A program made the translations under genes and the position numbers. The notes beneath the pieces were generated by a model. It was not told where the DNA came from and made no database searches. It was given only the letters and a program-made list of their open reading frames with translations. From Sphingobacterium pedocola (GTDB lineage Bacteria; Bacteroidota; Bacteroidia; Sphingobacteriales; Sphingobacteriaceae), in the NCBI RefSeq assembly GCF_015209965.1, contig NZ_MU158689.1, positions 1 through 64,000 of the forward strand: DNA of 64,000 nt. The letters run 5' to 3'. Positions 26,157 through 35,007 of the stretch are shown one piece after another. Each line of letters opens with the position of its first letter. The stretch's first letter is position 1.

Positions 26157-26678
26157 GCCTACACCTGCGGCGTGCAATTAACTGTACAGATTTAAGAAGG
26201 ATCTGTGTATTCTGCAGTGTGTGTATGTAATTTAGTAAATTTTTCTTCTTTTTTGGAAAAAAAGTGTTTTTACGTTTTTTTTGTTGTAAAAATACGCAGT
26301 TTATCATCATAAAGTTAATATTATATTAATACTGGTGGTTTATTGATTGTTTATCGTTAATATAAATTGTAATTGTTTATACATTTTTGAGTTAAAAATG
26401 AAATTGTCAGAATAAAATGAAAGGTTTTATGTTTATTTCATAAAAAATTAATGATTTGTTTACAAATATTAGTTATATTTGTCAATAATTATTGTGAAGA
26501 CATTTTTTATCAGGATTATTAGCCGGAATATTAAAGAAGTTTAGAAAGATTGATCAGGTAGCCCTACACTATTAAAGCGATCCAACTATTTTCTCACTTG
26601 GTAGAATGTAAAAATTAAGCGATGACACGTGTGGTGTTTTCGTTATAAGATATTTGTTTTATAGTATTAAATTTTTGC
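26157..26678. other. A+T-rich leader region of the exopolysaccharide locus
   Basis: No gene seen. TATATTTG at 26474-26481 fits the -7 consensus, with TTTG at 26455-26458 (spacing 15). This would give a leader of about 190 nt before the first exopolysaccharide gene. No antiterminator gene of the UpxY kind is present upstream. Confidence 0.5.
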
Positions 26679-28100
26679 ATGATGCATAAGTACGTTCAAA
26701 CCCGTATGGTCATTTGTTTAAAGATGCTGTTGATATCCATGGATGTCGCGTTTTTAAATCTTTTGTTCTTTTTGAGTTGCGGTTTAGCGACCTCTTATCC
26801 GGTATTAGATCCGCATGGCGCCCTGGAGGCTAATCAGCAGGCCATTTGGCTTCTGTTTAATATCACAGGTGTACTTGCTGCCCTGATGTTTAGGGTGTAC
26901 AGCGATCAGAGTATCGAGCGCCTGGAGAATATGTTCCGTACCACCTGGAAAGGCGGTGTAGCCCATATTCTTATCTTTTCGATTGCTTTGGAGCTGGATC
27001 AGCGTGTACCCAATGTACTGCTTTTTTTACTGGGCCTGGCAATCCTGATGGTGGTCTATTATATTGCGGCCCGTATGTTCATGACTTACGTTTATACCGT
27101 ATTTCCAAAGCGGTTCAACTGGTATAAACAAGTGGTTATCATTGGTAATGGGGCTTATCTGGCTCCGGTTGCGAGTTTTTTCGAGCGTCAGCGTCCGTTT
27201 TACCATGTCAATACCATCCAGTACAAAGATGAGGAAATGTTGGCCAGTAAGGAGGAGAATCTGGCCCGTTTTACGCGCTACTTTAAGGAAGTATCCACGG
27301 CAGGGATTCACGATGTATTCATTGTTACCTCGCCGGATATGTACAGCTATAGCAAGGAATTGGTGCAGGCTGCAGATCATCAGTGCGTACAGGTTAATTT
27401 TGTGCCCGCGATGACGGCCAATATCAGTTATTCGGGTTCCGCGATGCCTTCTGTCAGCATGGAACTGCCCGTTATACAGTCGCATGGCGAGCGCATGTCG
27501 AATATGGAAAACCGGGTGAAGAAACGCCTTATTGATCTCTTGATCTCGGGACTTGTGCTTGTTTTTATCCTCAGCTGGATGGTACCCTTGATCGGGTTAT
27601 TGATCAAGTTGCAAAGTCCGGGGCCTATCTTCTTTAAGCAATTGCGTTCAGGACGTAACAATAAACCTTTTTACTGTTACAAGTTCCGGAGCATGGTGGT
27701 CAACAAAGATTCCAATGCCAAGCAGGCGACCAAAGACGATAAGCGTGTTACGGCTATTGGTAAGTTTTTACGCCAGAGCAGCTTGGATGAGTTTCCGCAG
27801 TTTATCAATGTGTTCCTCGGGCAGATGTCGGTGGTCGGGCCACGCCCCCACATGCTGGCACATACCGAGCATTACAGCCAATTGATTCAGCATTACATGG
27901 TGCGTCAGTTTGTAAAGCCCGGGATTACCGGATGGGCGCAGGTTAATGGCTACCGGGGTGAGACAAAGGACCCGGAATTGATGGCTCGGCGTGTAGAGCA
28001 CGATATCGACTACATGCAAAACTGGTCGGCCATGCTCGATTTTAAGATTGTGTGTATGACGGCGATCAATGTAGCCGGGAAAGAAAAAGATGTGTATTAA
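26679..28100 (+). CDS. WcaJ-like undecaprenyl-phosphate sugar phosphotransferase
   Basis: A 473-residue membrane enzyme that starts repeat-unit assembly by moving a sugar-1-phosphate, in WcaJ glucose-1-phosphate, to undecaprenyl phosphate. Four N-terminal TM helices and a Rossmann-like middle (YKQVVIIGNGAYLAPVASFF) precede a fifth hydrophobic segment (LIDLLISGLVLVFILSW) and the C-terminal bacterial sugar-transferase domain with FKQLRSGRNNKPFYCYKFRS, the DDKRVT basic segment, SSLDEFPQFINVFLGQMS and VGPRP. These are the hallmarks of the PHPT family. First gene of the exopolysaccharide locus; two ATG codons overlap its start. The sugar specificity is inferred. Confidence 0.93.
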   Translation: MMHKYVQTRMVICLKMLLISMDVAFLNLLFFLSCGLATSYPVLDPHGALEANQQAIWLLFNITGVLAALMFRVYSDQSIERLENMFRTTWKGGVAHILIFSIALELDQRVPNVLLFLLGLAILMVVYYIAARMFMTYVYTVFPKRFNWYKQVVIIGNGAYLAPVASFFERQRPFYHVNTIQYKDEEMLASKEENLARFTRYFKEVSTAGIHDVFIVTSPDMYSYSKELVQAADHQCVQVNFVPAMTANISYSGSAMPSVSMELPVIQSHGERMSNMENRVKKRLIDLLISGLVLVFILSWMVPLIGLLIKLQSPGPIFFKQLRSGRNNKPFYCYKFRSMVVNKDSNAKQATKDDKRVTAIGKFLRQSSLDEFPQFINVFLGQMSVVGPRPHMLAHTEHYSQLIQHYMVRQFVKPGITGWAQVNGYRGETKDPELMARRVEHDIDYMQNWSAMLDFKIVCMTAINVAGKEKDVY

Positions 28101-28124
28101 TAGAACAAAAAACGACTTAACTAT

Positions 28125-28880
28125 ATGAACAGATTATACATGAATAAACCAATTACAATACGTAAGGCGGCAATCAGATTGTTGCTGACGGTATTTGCCG
28201 CTCTGGGCTTTTCTACCCTACAGGCAAATACAGGAGAGAACCTGCAGGATAGCAGTTATAACGATACGACATTTCCGTTAAATCTGGGTGTACACGTCGG
28301 AACGACGGGCTTCGGGCTTCATTTGTCTACGCCACTGGGTGCGCAATTTGGCGTACGTTTGGGCGCTAGCTTTATGCCGTTCAACACCAATATCCAAGGG
28401 AGCTACAGCAACCGCGAAACCGAGTCTGATGTAAAAATTAAGGCACACAATATTTCGGCTTTGTTTTCCTGGACACCGTTTTACCAAAGTGCAGGTTTCT
28501 TCCGCTCCTTTGCGGTGAATGCGGGCGGTGCCTTCTTCTATAACCTGGATGCAGAATTGACAACGAAGCTTGCCGAGCCATATCGCCACGGCGATATCAT
28601 GATCGACGAAGATGAGGTGGGCGAGATCCGTACCGATATCAACTACAAGAAAACAATCTCTCCCTATTTAGGTGTTGGTCTAAACGATATCCGCTTGGGT
28701 GATGGTTTCTCTTTACAGGTCGATTTGGGGTCTTATTATTTACCGAAGCCATCCGTGTCGATCACAGGAACAGGTTTATTACAGGGTAATGCAGGCAATG
28801 CCGCTACCGTGGAGAACAACATCAAGAACTACCGTTTTCTACCGCGTGTAGAAGTAGGTGTAAGCTACCGGATTAGATAA
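28125..28880 (+). CDS. Outer-membrane beta-barrel-like protein
   Basis: A 251-residue protein with signal peptide (AAIRLLLTVFAALGFSTLQA, about residues 11-31; a second ATG five codons downstream is also possible). The mature part has alternating strands (LGVHVGTTGFGLHLSTPLG, GVRLGASFMPF, SPYLGVGLNDIRLG) and ends in an aromatic-basic strand RVEVGVSYRIR, as outer-membrane barrels of 8-10 strands do. It starts 24 nt after the WcaJ-like gene and is followed by a lipoprotein gene. Such a pair is not part of standard Wzy loci; a role in surface display of the polymer or an unrelated cargo is possible. Confidence 0.75.
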   Translation: MNRLYMNKPITIRKAAIRLLLTVFAALGFSTLQANTGENLQDSSYNDTTFPLNLGVHVGTTGFGLHLSTPLGAQFGVRLGASFMPFNTNIQGSYSNRETESDVKIKAHNISALFSWTPFYQSAGFFRSFAVNAGGAFFYNLDAELTTKLAEPYRHGDIMIDEDEVGEIRTDINYKKTISPYLGVGLNDIRLGDGFSLQVDLGSYYLPKPSVSITGTGLLQGNAGNAATVENNIKNYRFLPRVEVGVSYRIR

Positions 28881-28912
28881 GTCATTCCTAACGCAATTAA
28901 AGAAATAAAGAC

Positions 28913-30547
28913 ATGAATTTTAAAAAATTACCCCTATACGCCATGACCTGTTTCCTACTTTGGGGAGCAGCTTCATGCGAAAGTCCATTGAAGGATTTTA
29001 ACCTCGTCATCAGCAGTGATGTTATTAAACATTCTGCCACATTGCAGGTGCGCGATGCCGAAAATCAACCGGTGAATAACGTAACTATCAAATTGCTTTC
29101 AGGCGATACCGAAGATATTTACAACCTAAGCGGTTACAAAGATTTTAAGCTAGTTGGCGATCTGGTTACTTTTGGCGTTGATCCAAAGCGTACACCTACA
29201 GTAGAGAACCCGATTAACTTTCGCGTGGAGATCAGCGGTGCAGGCTTTTTAACAAAAGTTGTTCCGGTTACGATTGCTGATATTTCAACAGGTATCATCC
29301 CTGTTCAGCTGGTGAAACCGACAGAGATACCCGATGGGGTCGAAGTGGTTGAAGAGGTCGTCGACCTGGGATCTAACGGTACATTACCTGTAGCTACTAC
29401 CATAACCTTAGATGCTCCTGCTGGGCAAAGCGAAAGTATAAAAGTTGATATCGCGCTACCGGCCGGACTGCAGTTTCAAGATGAAAATGGTGCCGTTATT
29501 ACGGGTGGTGCGCTTACCGCCAATGTGTCTTCGATGGATGTCAATGATCCAGCCGCAGTGGCTTCCTTTCCTGGCGGAACGTTAACCGCGGAAGGTGTTG
29601 TAGGACCTAACGGAGAAACACAGGCGGGTGCCTTTAATCCGGCAGCGACTACCGTGATCAAAATGTCGGTTGGCGGCAAGTCGGTTCGTCGTTTCAGTAG
29701 CCCAATACAGGTAGCTATGACGGTAAGTCCTAACTTTGTAGATGCTTCCACGGGCCAACCGGTTACTGCAGGTACAGAGTTGTCGATTTATAGTTATGAT
29801 GAGACGGATCCCAATGCGGTATGGCAATACGAAAAAAATGCCGTCGTTACAGGTTCCGCACAGACAGGATATAGCCTATCGTTTGCTGTTGATCACTTAA
29901 CCACTTTTGTGGCCGGTAACTTTGTGGCATCTTGCGAGCCAGTGAGCCGCGTCACATTTAGTGCAGATTGGATGGAAGAAGGTTTCACGCTCCCAGTGAT
30001 TATATCTGTAGTGCAATACGGCAAGATTTTGACAGCAGGTGTTTACTCAATTAACAAAGATACCAAAACAATCGGGTTGACACACGTACCGCAGGGTGGA
30101 GGCGTAGAGATTGCAGTTTATACCAATGTGGGTATACTTATTGACCAAGTACCATTAGCTGCCTGCGGGTCTGCGACTATGATCAATATTCCGGATCCAA
30201 ATCCAGAACCCGCTGTGACCCTACAGTTGTATGTACGTTGCCCTGGGCAGACCAATGTCATTACGGTGGTGCCTACCTTCCAGTTGCAATATCGCATATC
30301 CGGTACCAGTACCTGGGAATATCTTGGTGTAGTGACAGACGGTTACATTCGTACGAGTTTGTTGAAATCTGATGGTACACTTTATGATTTCCGTGCGGTA
30401 TGGAACGAACGCGTGAAAGTAGTTGGTAATCATACGGTGCAGGAAGATAACAGAGGTACTGTTGGTGTAGGATCTGGCGATATTATCGGGGAGCATGCTG
30501 GTGATACGAACTTGGCGATCCTGACCGAAGAGTGTAATGAATTATAG
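28913..30547 (+). CDS. Large lipoprotein with Ig-like domains
   Basis: A 544-residue protein with a lipoprotein signal (MNFKKLPLYAMTCFLLWGAASC; Cys about residue 22). The mature part looks all-beta: a carboxypeptidase-like strand set near residues 45-110 (ATLQVRDAENQPVNNVTIKLL), a long middle domain, and C-terminal Cys-containing sandwich segments. No enzymatic motif was found. It follows the barrel-like gene by 32 nt and probably shares its transcript; a partnership as surface lipoprotein plus barrel is inferred. Repeats and a hairpin follow, isolating this pair from the next capsule genes. Confidence 0.75.
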   Translation: MNFKKLPLYAMTCFLLWGAASCESPLKDFNLVISSDVIKHSATLQVRDAENQPVNNVTIKLLSGDTEDIYNLSGYKDFKLVGDLVTFGVDPKRTPTVENPINFRVEISGAGFLTKVVPVTIADISTGIIPVQLVKPTEIPDGVEVVEEVVDLGSNGTLPVATTITLDAPAGQSESIKVDIALPAGLQFQDENGAVITGGALTANVSSMDVNDPAAVASFPGGTLTAEGVVGPNGETQAGAFNPAATTVIKMSVGGKSVRRFSSPIQVAMTVSPNFVDASTGQPVTAGTELSIYSYDETDPNAVWQYEKNAVVTGSAQTGYSLSFAVDHLTTFVAGNFVASCEPVSRVTFSADWMEEGFTLPVIISVVQYGKILTAGVYSINKDTKTIGLTHVPQGGGVEIAVYTNVGILIDQVPLAACGSATMINIPDPNPEPAVTLQLYVRCPGQTNVITVVPTFQLQYRISGTSTWEYLGVVTDGYIRTSLLKSDGTLYDFRAVWNERVKVVGNHTVQEDNRGTVGVGSGDIIGEHAGDTNLAILTEECNEL

Positions 30548-30646
30548 TAAGTAGTCGATTGGGTTTCTGTTGCAATATGCGACAGAAACACCAATCATAA
30601 AAAACATACCAAGAAAGCTCCGTCATCACGAGAAAGCAGCTCTTCC

Positions 30647-30791
30647 CGTCATTGAGAGAAGGTAACCCTTCCCGTCATCGCGAGGAGAAACGACGAAGCG
30701 ATCTTAAGACATAACAAGAAAGCTCCGTCATTGAGAGAAGGTAACCCTTCCCGTCATCGCGAGAAGGAACGACGAAGCGATCTTAAGACTT
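30647..30791 (+). repeat. Two tandem copies of a REP-like intergenic repeat
   Basis: Copies at about 30647-30712 and 30725-30791 share CGTCATTGAGAGAAGG, CCCTTCCCGTCATCGCGAG and CGACGAAGCGATCTTAAGAC, with partial copies from 30609. This is the CGTCATnGCGAG...GAAGCGATC kind of dispersed repeat known from many genomes. A related copy lies on the minus strand at 59000-59036. Confidence 0.85.
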
Positions 30792-30819
30792 AACAGGTGT
30801 ATACTTGTTATTGTAGGGG

Positions 30820-30852
30820 AATATTCCGGCCGACCGGCTTCGGCCGGATATT
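30820..30852 (+). terminator. Strong GC-rich hairpin
   Basis: Perfect stem CCGGCCGA/TCGGCCGG with 6-nt loop, extended by AATAT/ATATT. It follows the lipoprotein gene and repeats. The T-run after it is short, so it may be a terminator or a processing site. Confidence 0.5.
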
Positions 30853-30881
30853 TCAATACAATTGCAAATTACCTAAAATTT

Positions 30882-30952
30882 ACAAATAGGCAAATAGGCA
30901 AACTCGCAGATTCGCGAATTCGCAATAACAAAATACGCAAATCAGCAACAAA
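30882..30952 (+). repeat. 8-bp tandem array (GCAAATNN type)
   Basis: About nine units such as GCAAATAG, GCAAACTC, GCAGATTC, GCGAATTC, GCAAATCA, with one 7-bp unit. It ends 4 nt before the ATG of the phosphatase gene at 30957. Confidence 0.85.
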
Positions 30953-30956
30953 GAAA

Positions 30957-31697
30957 ATGTTCTCCATCTTCAACCGAACACGTCAATACACCGATCTCCG
31001 CTGGATACAGGTAGATATGCATTCGCATATTTTGCCCGGATTAGACGACGGTTGCCAAGAGCTAGCGCAGAGCTTGATGCTATTGGATCGCTTACATGCG
31101 GTAGGTTTATCCGAATTTCATTTTACCCCACATATCTTCCGGGAATTATATCCCAATAGCCCGGCGACCATCGCTCCGGCTTTCGAGCAGGTGCAATCCG
31201 CACGTTCGGCAGCTATCAAGGTTGGCTATGCCGCCGAGTATATGGTCGATTCGGCTTTTGATCAGCTATTGCTTGATCCAGATGTCGAACTCCTTACCTT
31301 ACCCGGAAAGCATATTCTGATCGAGATGTCGTATATGCAGGAGAGCAAGCAGATCGAGAAGACCGTGTTTGATCTACAAATAGCAGGCTACAAACCCATT
31401 TTGGCTCATCCCGAGCGTTATATTTTTTACCACCAGCAACCCGAGCGCATCAAGCATTTACGGGATATGGGCTGCCTTTTACAGGTTAACCTTTTATCGG
31501 TTTACGGGTACTATGGGCTTAATGAGAAACGCATGGCAAAATATCTGATCGACAAGGGTTGGATCGACTTAATCGGTACCGATGTGCATCATGAGCGCCA
31601 TGTACGCGCCATAGAGCAGGGACTTAAAAAAGAAGATATTTCAACGTACTTTAAAAAATGCAACATACAGAATGAGCGTTTATTTTCTAACAACTAA
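30957..31697 (+). CDS. PHP-type tyrosine phosphatase (CpsB/CapC/YwqE family), copy 2
   Basis: A 246-residue phosphatase expected to act on the Wzc-like kinase encoded two genes downstream. Metal ligands are all in place: DMHSH, TPH, EYMVD, AHPER and GTDVH. In Proteobacteria this job is done by the low-molecular-weight phosphatase Wzb; the PHP type is usual in Firmicutes and Bacteroidota. A degenerate 8-bp repeat array fills the space before its start. The next gene's likely start lies 58 nt after its stop. Confidence 0.93.
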   Translation: MFSIFNRTRQYTDLRWIQVDMHSHILPGLDDGCQELAQSLMLLDRLHAVGLSEFHFTPHIFRELYPNSPATIAPAFEQVQSARSAAIKVGYAAEYMVDSAFDQLLLDPDVELLTLPGKHILIEMSYMQESKQIEKTVFDLQIAGYKPILAHPERYIFYHQQPERIKHLRDMGCLLQVNLLSVYGYYGLNEKRMAKYLIDKGWIDLIGTDVHHERHVRAIEQGLKKEDISTYFKKCNIQNERLFSNN

Positions 31698-31707
31698 AAA
31701 AAATACA

Positions 31708-31728
31708 AGTCACCAGTCACAAATCACG
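31708..31728 (+). repeat. Short 7-bp tandem array (RRTCACN), 3 units
   Basis: AGTCACC, AGTCACA and AATCACG in a row, 27 nt before the start of the Wza-like gene. Confidence 0.6.
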
Positions 31729-31755
31729 AAAAACAAAACCCCCGCCCCTACAATA

Positions 31756-32559
31756 ATGAACAAGTATAACATGAAAAAAAATATTTTAATATTTCGGCTC
31801 AAATTTCTAATACCGTTTTTACTTCTGCTTTTTTTTAGTAGCTGTTCCGTAAAAAAAATGGGATATTTCGCTGATCTTCCGATAGATTCCACTCGAATTA
31901 TACAGCAGTCGGCAGCTTTCACCGAACCAGTGATCCAATCTGATGATATTTTAAGTATTACCATTCAAACCATTGACCCGATGAGTGCTACTGCTACAAA
32001 TCAAGCGATTACCGAAAGCACTACCTATGGAGCGGGTGCGCAGTCAATAGAGGGTTTTTTGGTTGATAAACATGGTTTTGTTAATATTCCCATGATCGGC
32101 AAAATAGAAGTTAAGGGTTTAACCACGTACAAAGCTCAGGAACGTATTACATCATCTGCTAGGCAATATTATACAGATCCTACCGTTCAGGTACGTTTTG
32201 CAAACTACAAGATTACGGTATTAGGAGAAGTTGCCCGACCAGCTACCTATACCGTACCAAATGAGAAAGTATCCGTATTAGATGCTCTTGGCTTAGCGGG
32301 TGATTTAACAATTTACGGTCGCCGTGAAAACGTACTTCTCATCCGTGAACAAGGTGGGACGAAGGAAATGATACGTCTAAATCTGTATTCCAGTGAGATC
32401 TTTCAGTCTCCTTACTTTTATTTAAAGCAAAATGATGTTCTCTATGTGGAGCCAGGAAAGGCTAAAGCAGCAGCTAATAATGCTGCCCGCACACAGACCT
32501 TTGCTTTGATTACATCTTTTGCGACGATAATTACTCTTGTTATTACTCGTTTTTTCTAA
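31756..32559 (+). CDS. Wza-type polysaccharide export lipoprotein
   Basis: A 267-residue protein from ATG 31756 (MNKYN; MKKN at 31771 is an alternative). The frame is open upstream into the phosphatase gene, but that part is repeat and linker. Lipoprotein signal LLLLFFSSCSVKK places the Cys about residue 28. The poly-export domain follows (SDDILSITIQTIDPMS, residues ~55-160), then a SLBB domain (KITVLGEVARPATYTVPNEKVSVLDALGLAGD) and a C-terminal hydrophobic segment (FALITSFATIITLVITRFF). Wza-type proteins form the outer-membrane channel for the finished polymer. The Wzc-like gene follows by 52 nt. Confidence 0.93.
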   Translation: MNKYNMKKNILIFRLKFLIPFLLLLFFSSCSVKKMGYFADLPIDSTRIIQQSAAFTEPVIQSDDILSITIQTIDPMSATATNQAITESTTYGAGAQSIEGFLVDKHGFVNIPMIGKIEVKGLTTYKAQERITSSARQYYTDPTVQVRFANYKITVLGEVARPATYTVPNEKVSVLDALGLAGDLTIYGRRENVLLIREQGGTKEMIRLNLYSSEIFQSPYFYLKQNDVLYVEPGKAKAAANNAARTQTFALITSFATIITLVITRFF

Positions 32560-32611
32560 GATCAGTATCTTATTTTTATTGATAGCAAGAATTTGAATTT
32601 TAAAGATATTT

Positions 32612-34996
32612 ATGAAAGATAGATACATAGATCGGGAAGACGAAATTGAAGTAGAAAGTAAGTCTTCTGATAATAAAGCGTTACATCAATTTATTGGACG
32701 TATATTAGCCAACTGGTATTGGTTTATGCTTTTTGGCTTATTGGGACTAAGTGTTGCCTATTTCAAGGCACGTTACAGTATTCCGTCTTATAACATACGG
32801 GCCAAATTATTAGTATCTGATGACAAAAAGGGTGGAGGTCCGACAGGTGGATCTGCACTTGGTGAATTATCAGGCTTAATGGGAACTAAATCTTCTGTAG
32901 ATAATGAGGTGGAAGTTTTAAAAACTAGGGATCTAATGCGTGAGATGGTATTAGTCGAAAAGGCATATATCAGCTATTTTCACGTGGGCAAAGTACATAA
33001 TGTACCTGTCCTTGAAAGTCCTTATAGGCTGGAATTGCTGAGCTCCGCAGATTCTATTTTTAGCGCAATTGAAATTAAGATTAAGGTTTTAGATGCCCAA
33101 AGAATATTGTTGAGTCATGGAACGCAATCGAAAGAGGTGGCAATCAATCAAGCTTTTACTTGGAATGGTGTGGGTGTAATGTTGCTTACTCTAGCTCATA
33201 AGAATGTCGAATTAGAAGAGGAGTATGGTGTTCGAATTGTTCCCTTACGAACGGCAATTGCTGATTTAATGGGAAGACTATCGGTATCCGTAACAAATTC
33301 GAATGTTTCAACTATTGATTTGACACTAATTCATCAAGTTCCTGAACGCGGTGAGGCATTGATGCATAGTTTAATTAGTAGATACGTGGAGCGCAATCTG
33401 CATGATAAAAATGTAGTAGCAGATTCGACACTTTCTTTTATCAATGCCCGTTTGACAAAGATAACGGAGGAGTTATCGGGGGTCGAAGATCGCATTTCGG
33501 GCTACAAACAAAGTACGAAATTGGCGGACATAACGGAACAAAGCCGAATCCTATTGGAAAATTCTGCTGGTTATACGAAGAGTATAGCGGAAGTTGAGAC
33601 TCAACTAACTTCATTAGAAGCAATCACGTCTTATTTATCAGATACCAGCAATCCTCGGGTAGTGCCATCTACTGTTTTGTCGCAAGATGGTACTTTTGCC
33701 GCATTGACAACAAAGTATAATGAATTGGTCTTACAACGGGAACGGTTATTATTGGCAAATACCGAGGCTAATCCGCTGGTACAAAATATCACGATGCAGA
33801 TTGCAGGTCTTCGCAAGGATATGATAGATAACGTGGCGAGTACGCGTCGGCAACTAGAACTTACGAAGAATAATCAGGTAGAATTGTCAAATCGTGTAAC
33901 ATCTCAAATCCAACAGGTGCCAACCATCGAACGTGGATACATCGATCTGGCACGGTTGCAACAGATTAAACAGGCCCAATATGTATTTTTGCAAGAGAAG
34001 TGGGAGGAAACCGCCATTAGCCGTACAGCTAATGTTTCGAACTCAAAAGTTATCGATTCACCCAAGGCAGATGCATCACCTTTTGCACCTAGAGCCACCA
34101 CGATGTATGCAGTAGGGTTAATTTTGGGATTGGCATTCCCTATGTTTGTTCTGTGGCTTCGCGAATTGTTGAATGTACGTATTCGAAATGTTGATGATAT
34201 CGAACGGTATAATGAGTTAACTGTGCTAGGCATGATTGCCCATTCGGAAGAGCAGGGGCAAGTGGTCGTTACGAAGACGTCCCGCTCGCCTATAGCCGAG
34301 CAATTTCGAGCTATGCGTACCAATTTAGAATTTGCGCTAAATGGAGGTAAAACCATATTGTTTACCTCATCTATGTCAGGCGAGGGAAAATCCTACGTGG
34401 CTTTAAATTTAGCTGTAGCTTTAGCTTTATTAGATAAGAAAGTCTTGATTATGGAGTTGGATTTACGCAAGCCTTCCATTACGGCCAAGTTGGGCCTACC
34501 ATCTGGAAAGGGATTTTCGCACTATATCGTCCGCCCTGACATGCGTGTTGATGAAATTATTATGCCATCAGGTACACATGAAAATGTTGACTTGGTGCAA
34601 GCCGGAGCTATTCCGCCTAATCCGGCGGAGTTATTGATCCATCCACGCACACAGCAATTGATGAATGAGCTTGCAGAGCGGTACGATTATATTCTTATGG
34701 ATGCCCCGCCTGTCGGTATGGTTACAGACGCACAGTTATTAGGACGGTACGCCGACCTATGCTTGTATCTCGTACGTCAAGGCTATACCTATAAAGAACA
34801 GCTGCGGATTCCAAACGATCTCGTTCGCAATGATAAGATCAAGCCTATACAATTAGTAGTTAATGATATTCAGGCCAAAGGCGGTTATTACAGCAACTAC
34901 GGGTATGGTTATGGATACGGCTATGGCTACGGTTATGGTGATTATGGGCAGATGGGAAAAAAGAAAAAATGGTGGCAGTTTTATAAACGCGGTTAG
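32612..34996 (+). CDS. Wzc-type polysaccharide co-polymerase and tyrosine autokinase
   Basis: A 794-residue inner-membrane protein. First TM helix WYWFMLFGLLGLSVAYF (about residues 35-51), a large periplasmic Wzz/GNVR domain with coiled coil, second TM (MYAVGLILGLAFPMFVLWL, near 500-520), then a BY-kinase domain: Walker A SGEGKS (589-594), Walker A' MELDLRKPS, and Walker B ILMDAPP. The C-terminus has a run of Gly-Tyr pairs (YGYGYGYGYGYG) before a Lys/Trp-rich tail, which is the Tyr cluster that is autophosphorylated in the family. It controls chain length together with the phosphatase two genes upstream. Fused periplasmic and kinase parts are as in Proteobacteria. Confidence 0.95.
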   Translation: MKDRYIDREDEIEVESKSSDNKALHQFIGRILANWYWFMLFGLLGLSVAYFKARYSIPSYNIRAKLLVSDDKKGGGPTGGSALGELSGLMGTKSSVDNEVEVLKTRDLMREMVLVEKAYISYFHVGKVHNVPVLESPYRLELLSSADSIFSAIEIKIKVLDAQRILLSHGTQSKEVAINQAFTWNGVGVMLLTLAHKNVELEEEYGVRIVPLRTAIADLMGRLSVSVTNSNVSTIDLTLIHQVPERGEALMHSLISRYVERNLHDKNVVADSTLSFINARLTKITEELSGVEDRISGYKQSTKLADITEQSRILLENSAGYTKSIAEVETQLTSLEAITSYLSDTSNPRVVPSTVLSQDGTFAALTTKYNELVLQRERLLLANTEANPLVQNITMQIAGLRKDMIDNVASTRRQLELTKNNQVELSNRVTSQIQQVPTIERGYIDLARLQQIKQAQYVFLQEKWEETAISRTANVSNSKVIDSPKADASPFAPRATTMYAVGLILGLAFPMFVLWLRELLNVRIRNVDDIERYNELTVLGMIAHSEEQGQVVVTKTSRSPIAEQFRAMRTNLEFALNGGKTILFTSSMSGEGKSYVALNLAVALALLDKKVLIMELDLRKPSITAKLGLPSGKGFSHYIVRPDMRVDEIIMPSGTHENVDLVQAGAIPPNPAELLIHPRTQQLMNELAERYDYILMDAPPVGMVTDAQLLGRYADLCLYLVRQGYTYKEQLRIPNDLVRNDKIKPIQLVVNDIQAKGGYYSNYGYGYGYGYGYGYGDYGQMGKKKKWWQFYKRG

Positions 34997-35007
34997 ATAA
35001 AAGAACA

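Larger units (their letters stand above)
30548..30956. other. Repeat-rich intergenic region
   Basis: No gene. It holds two copies of a REP-like unit, a strong hairpin and an 8-bp tandem array that ends 4 nt before the next ATG. Confidence 0.7.
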
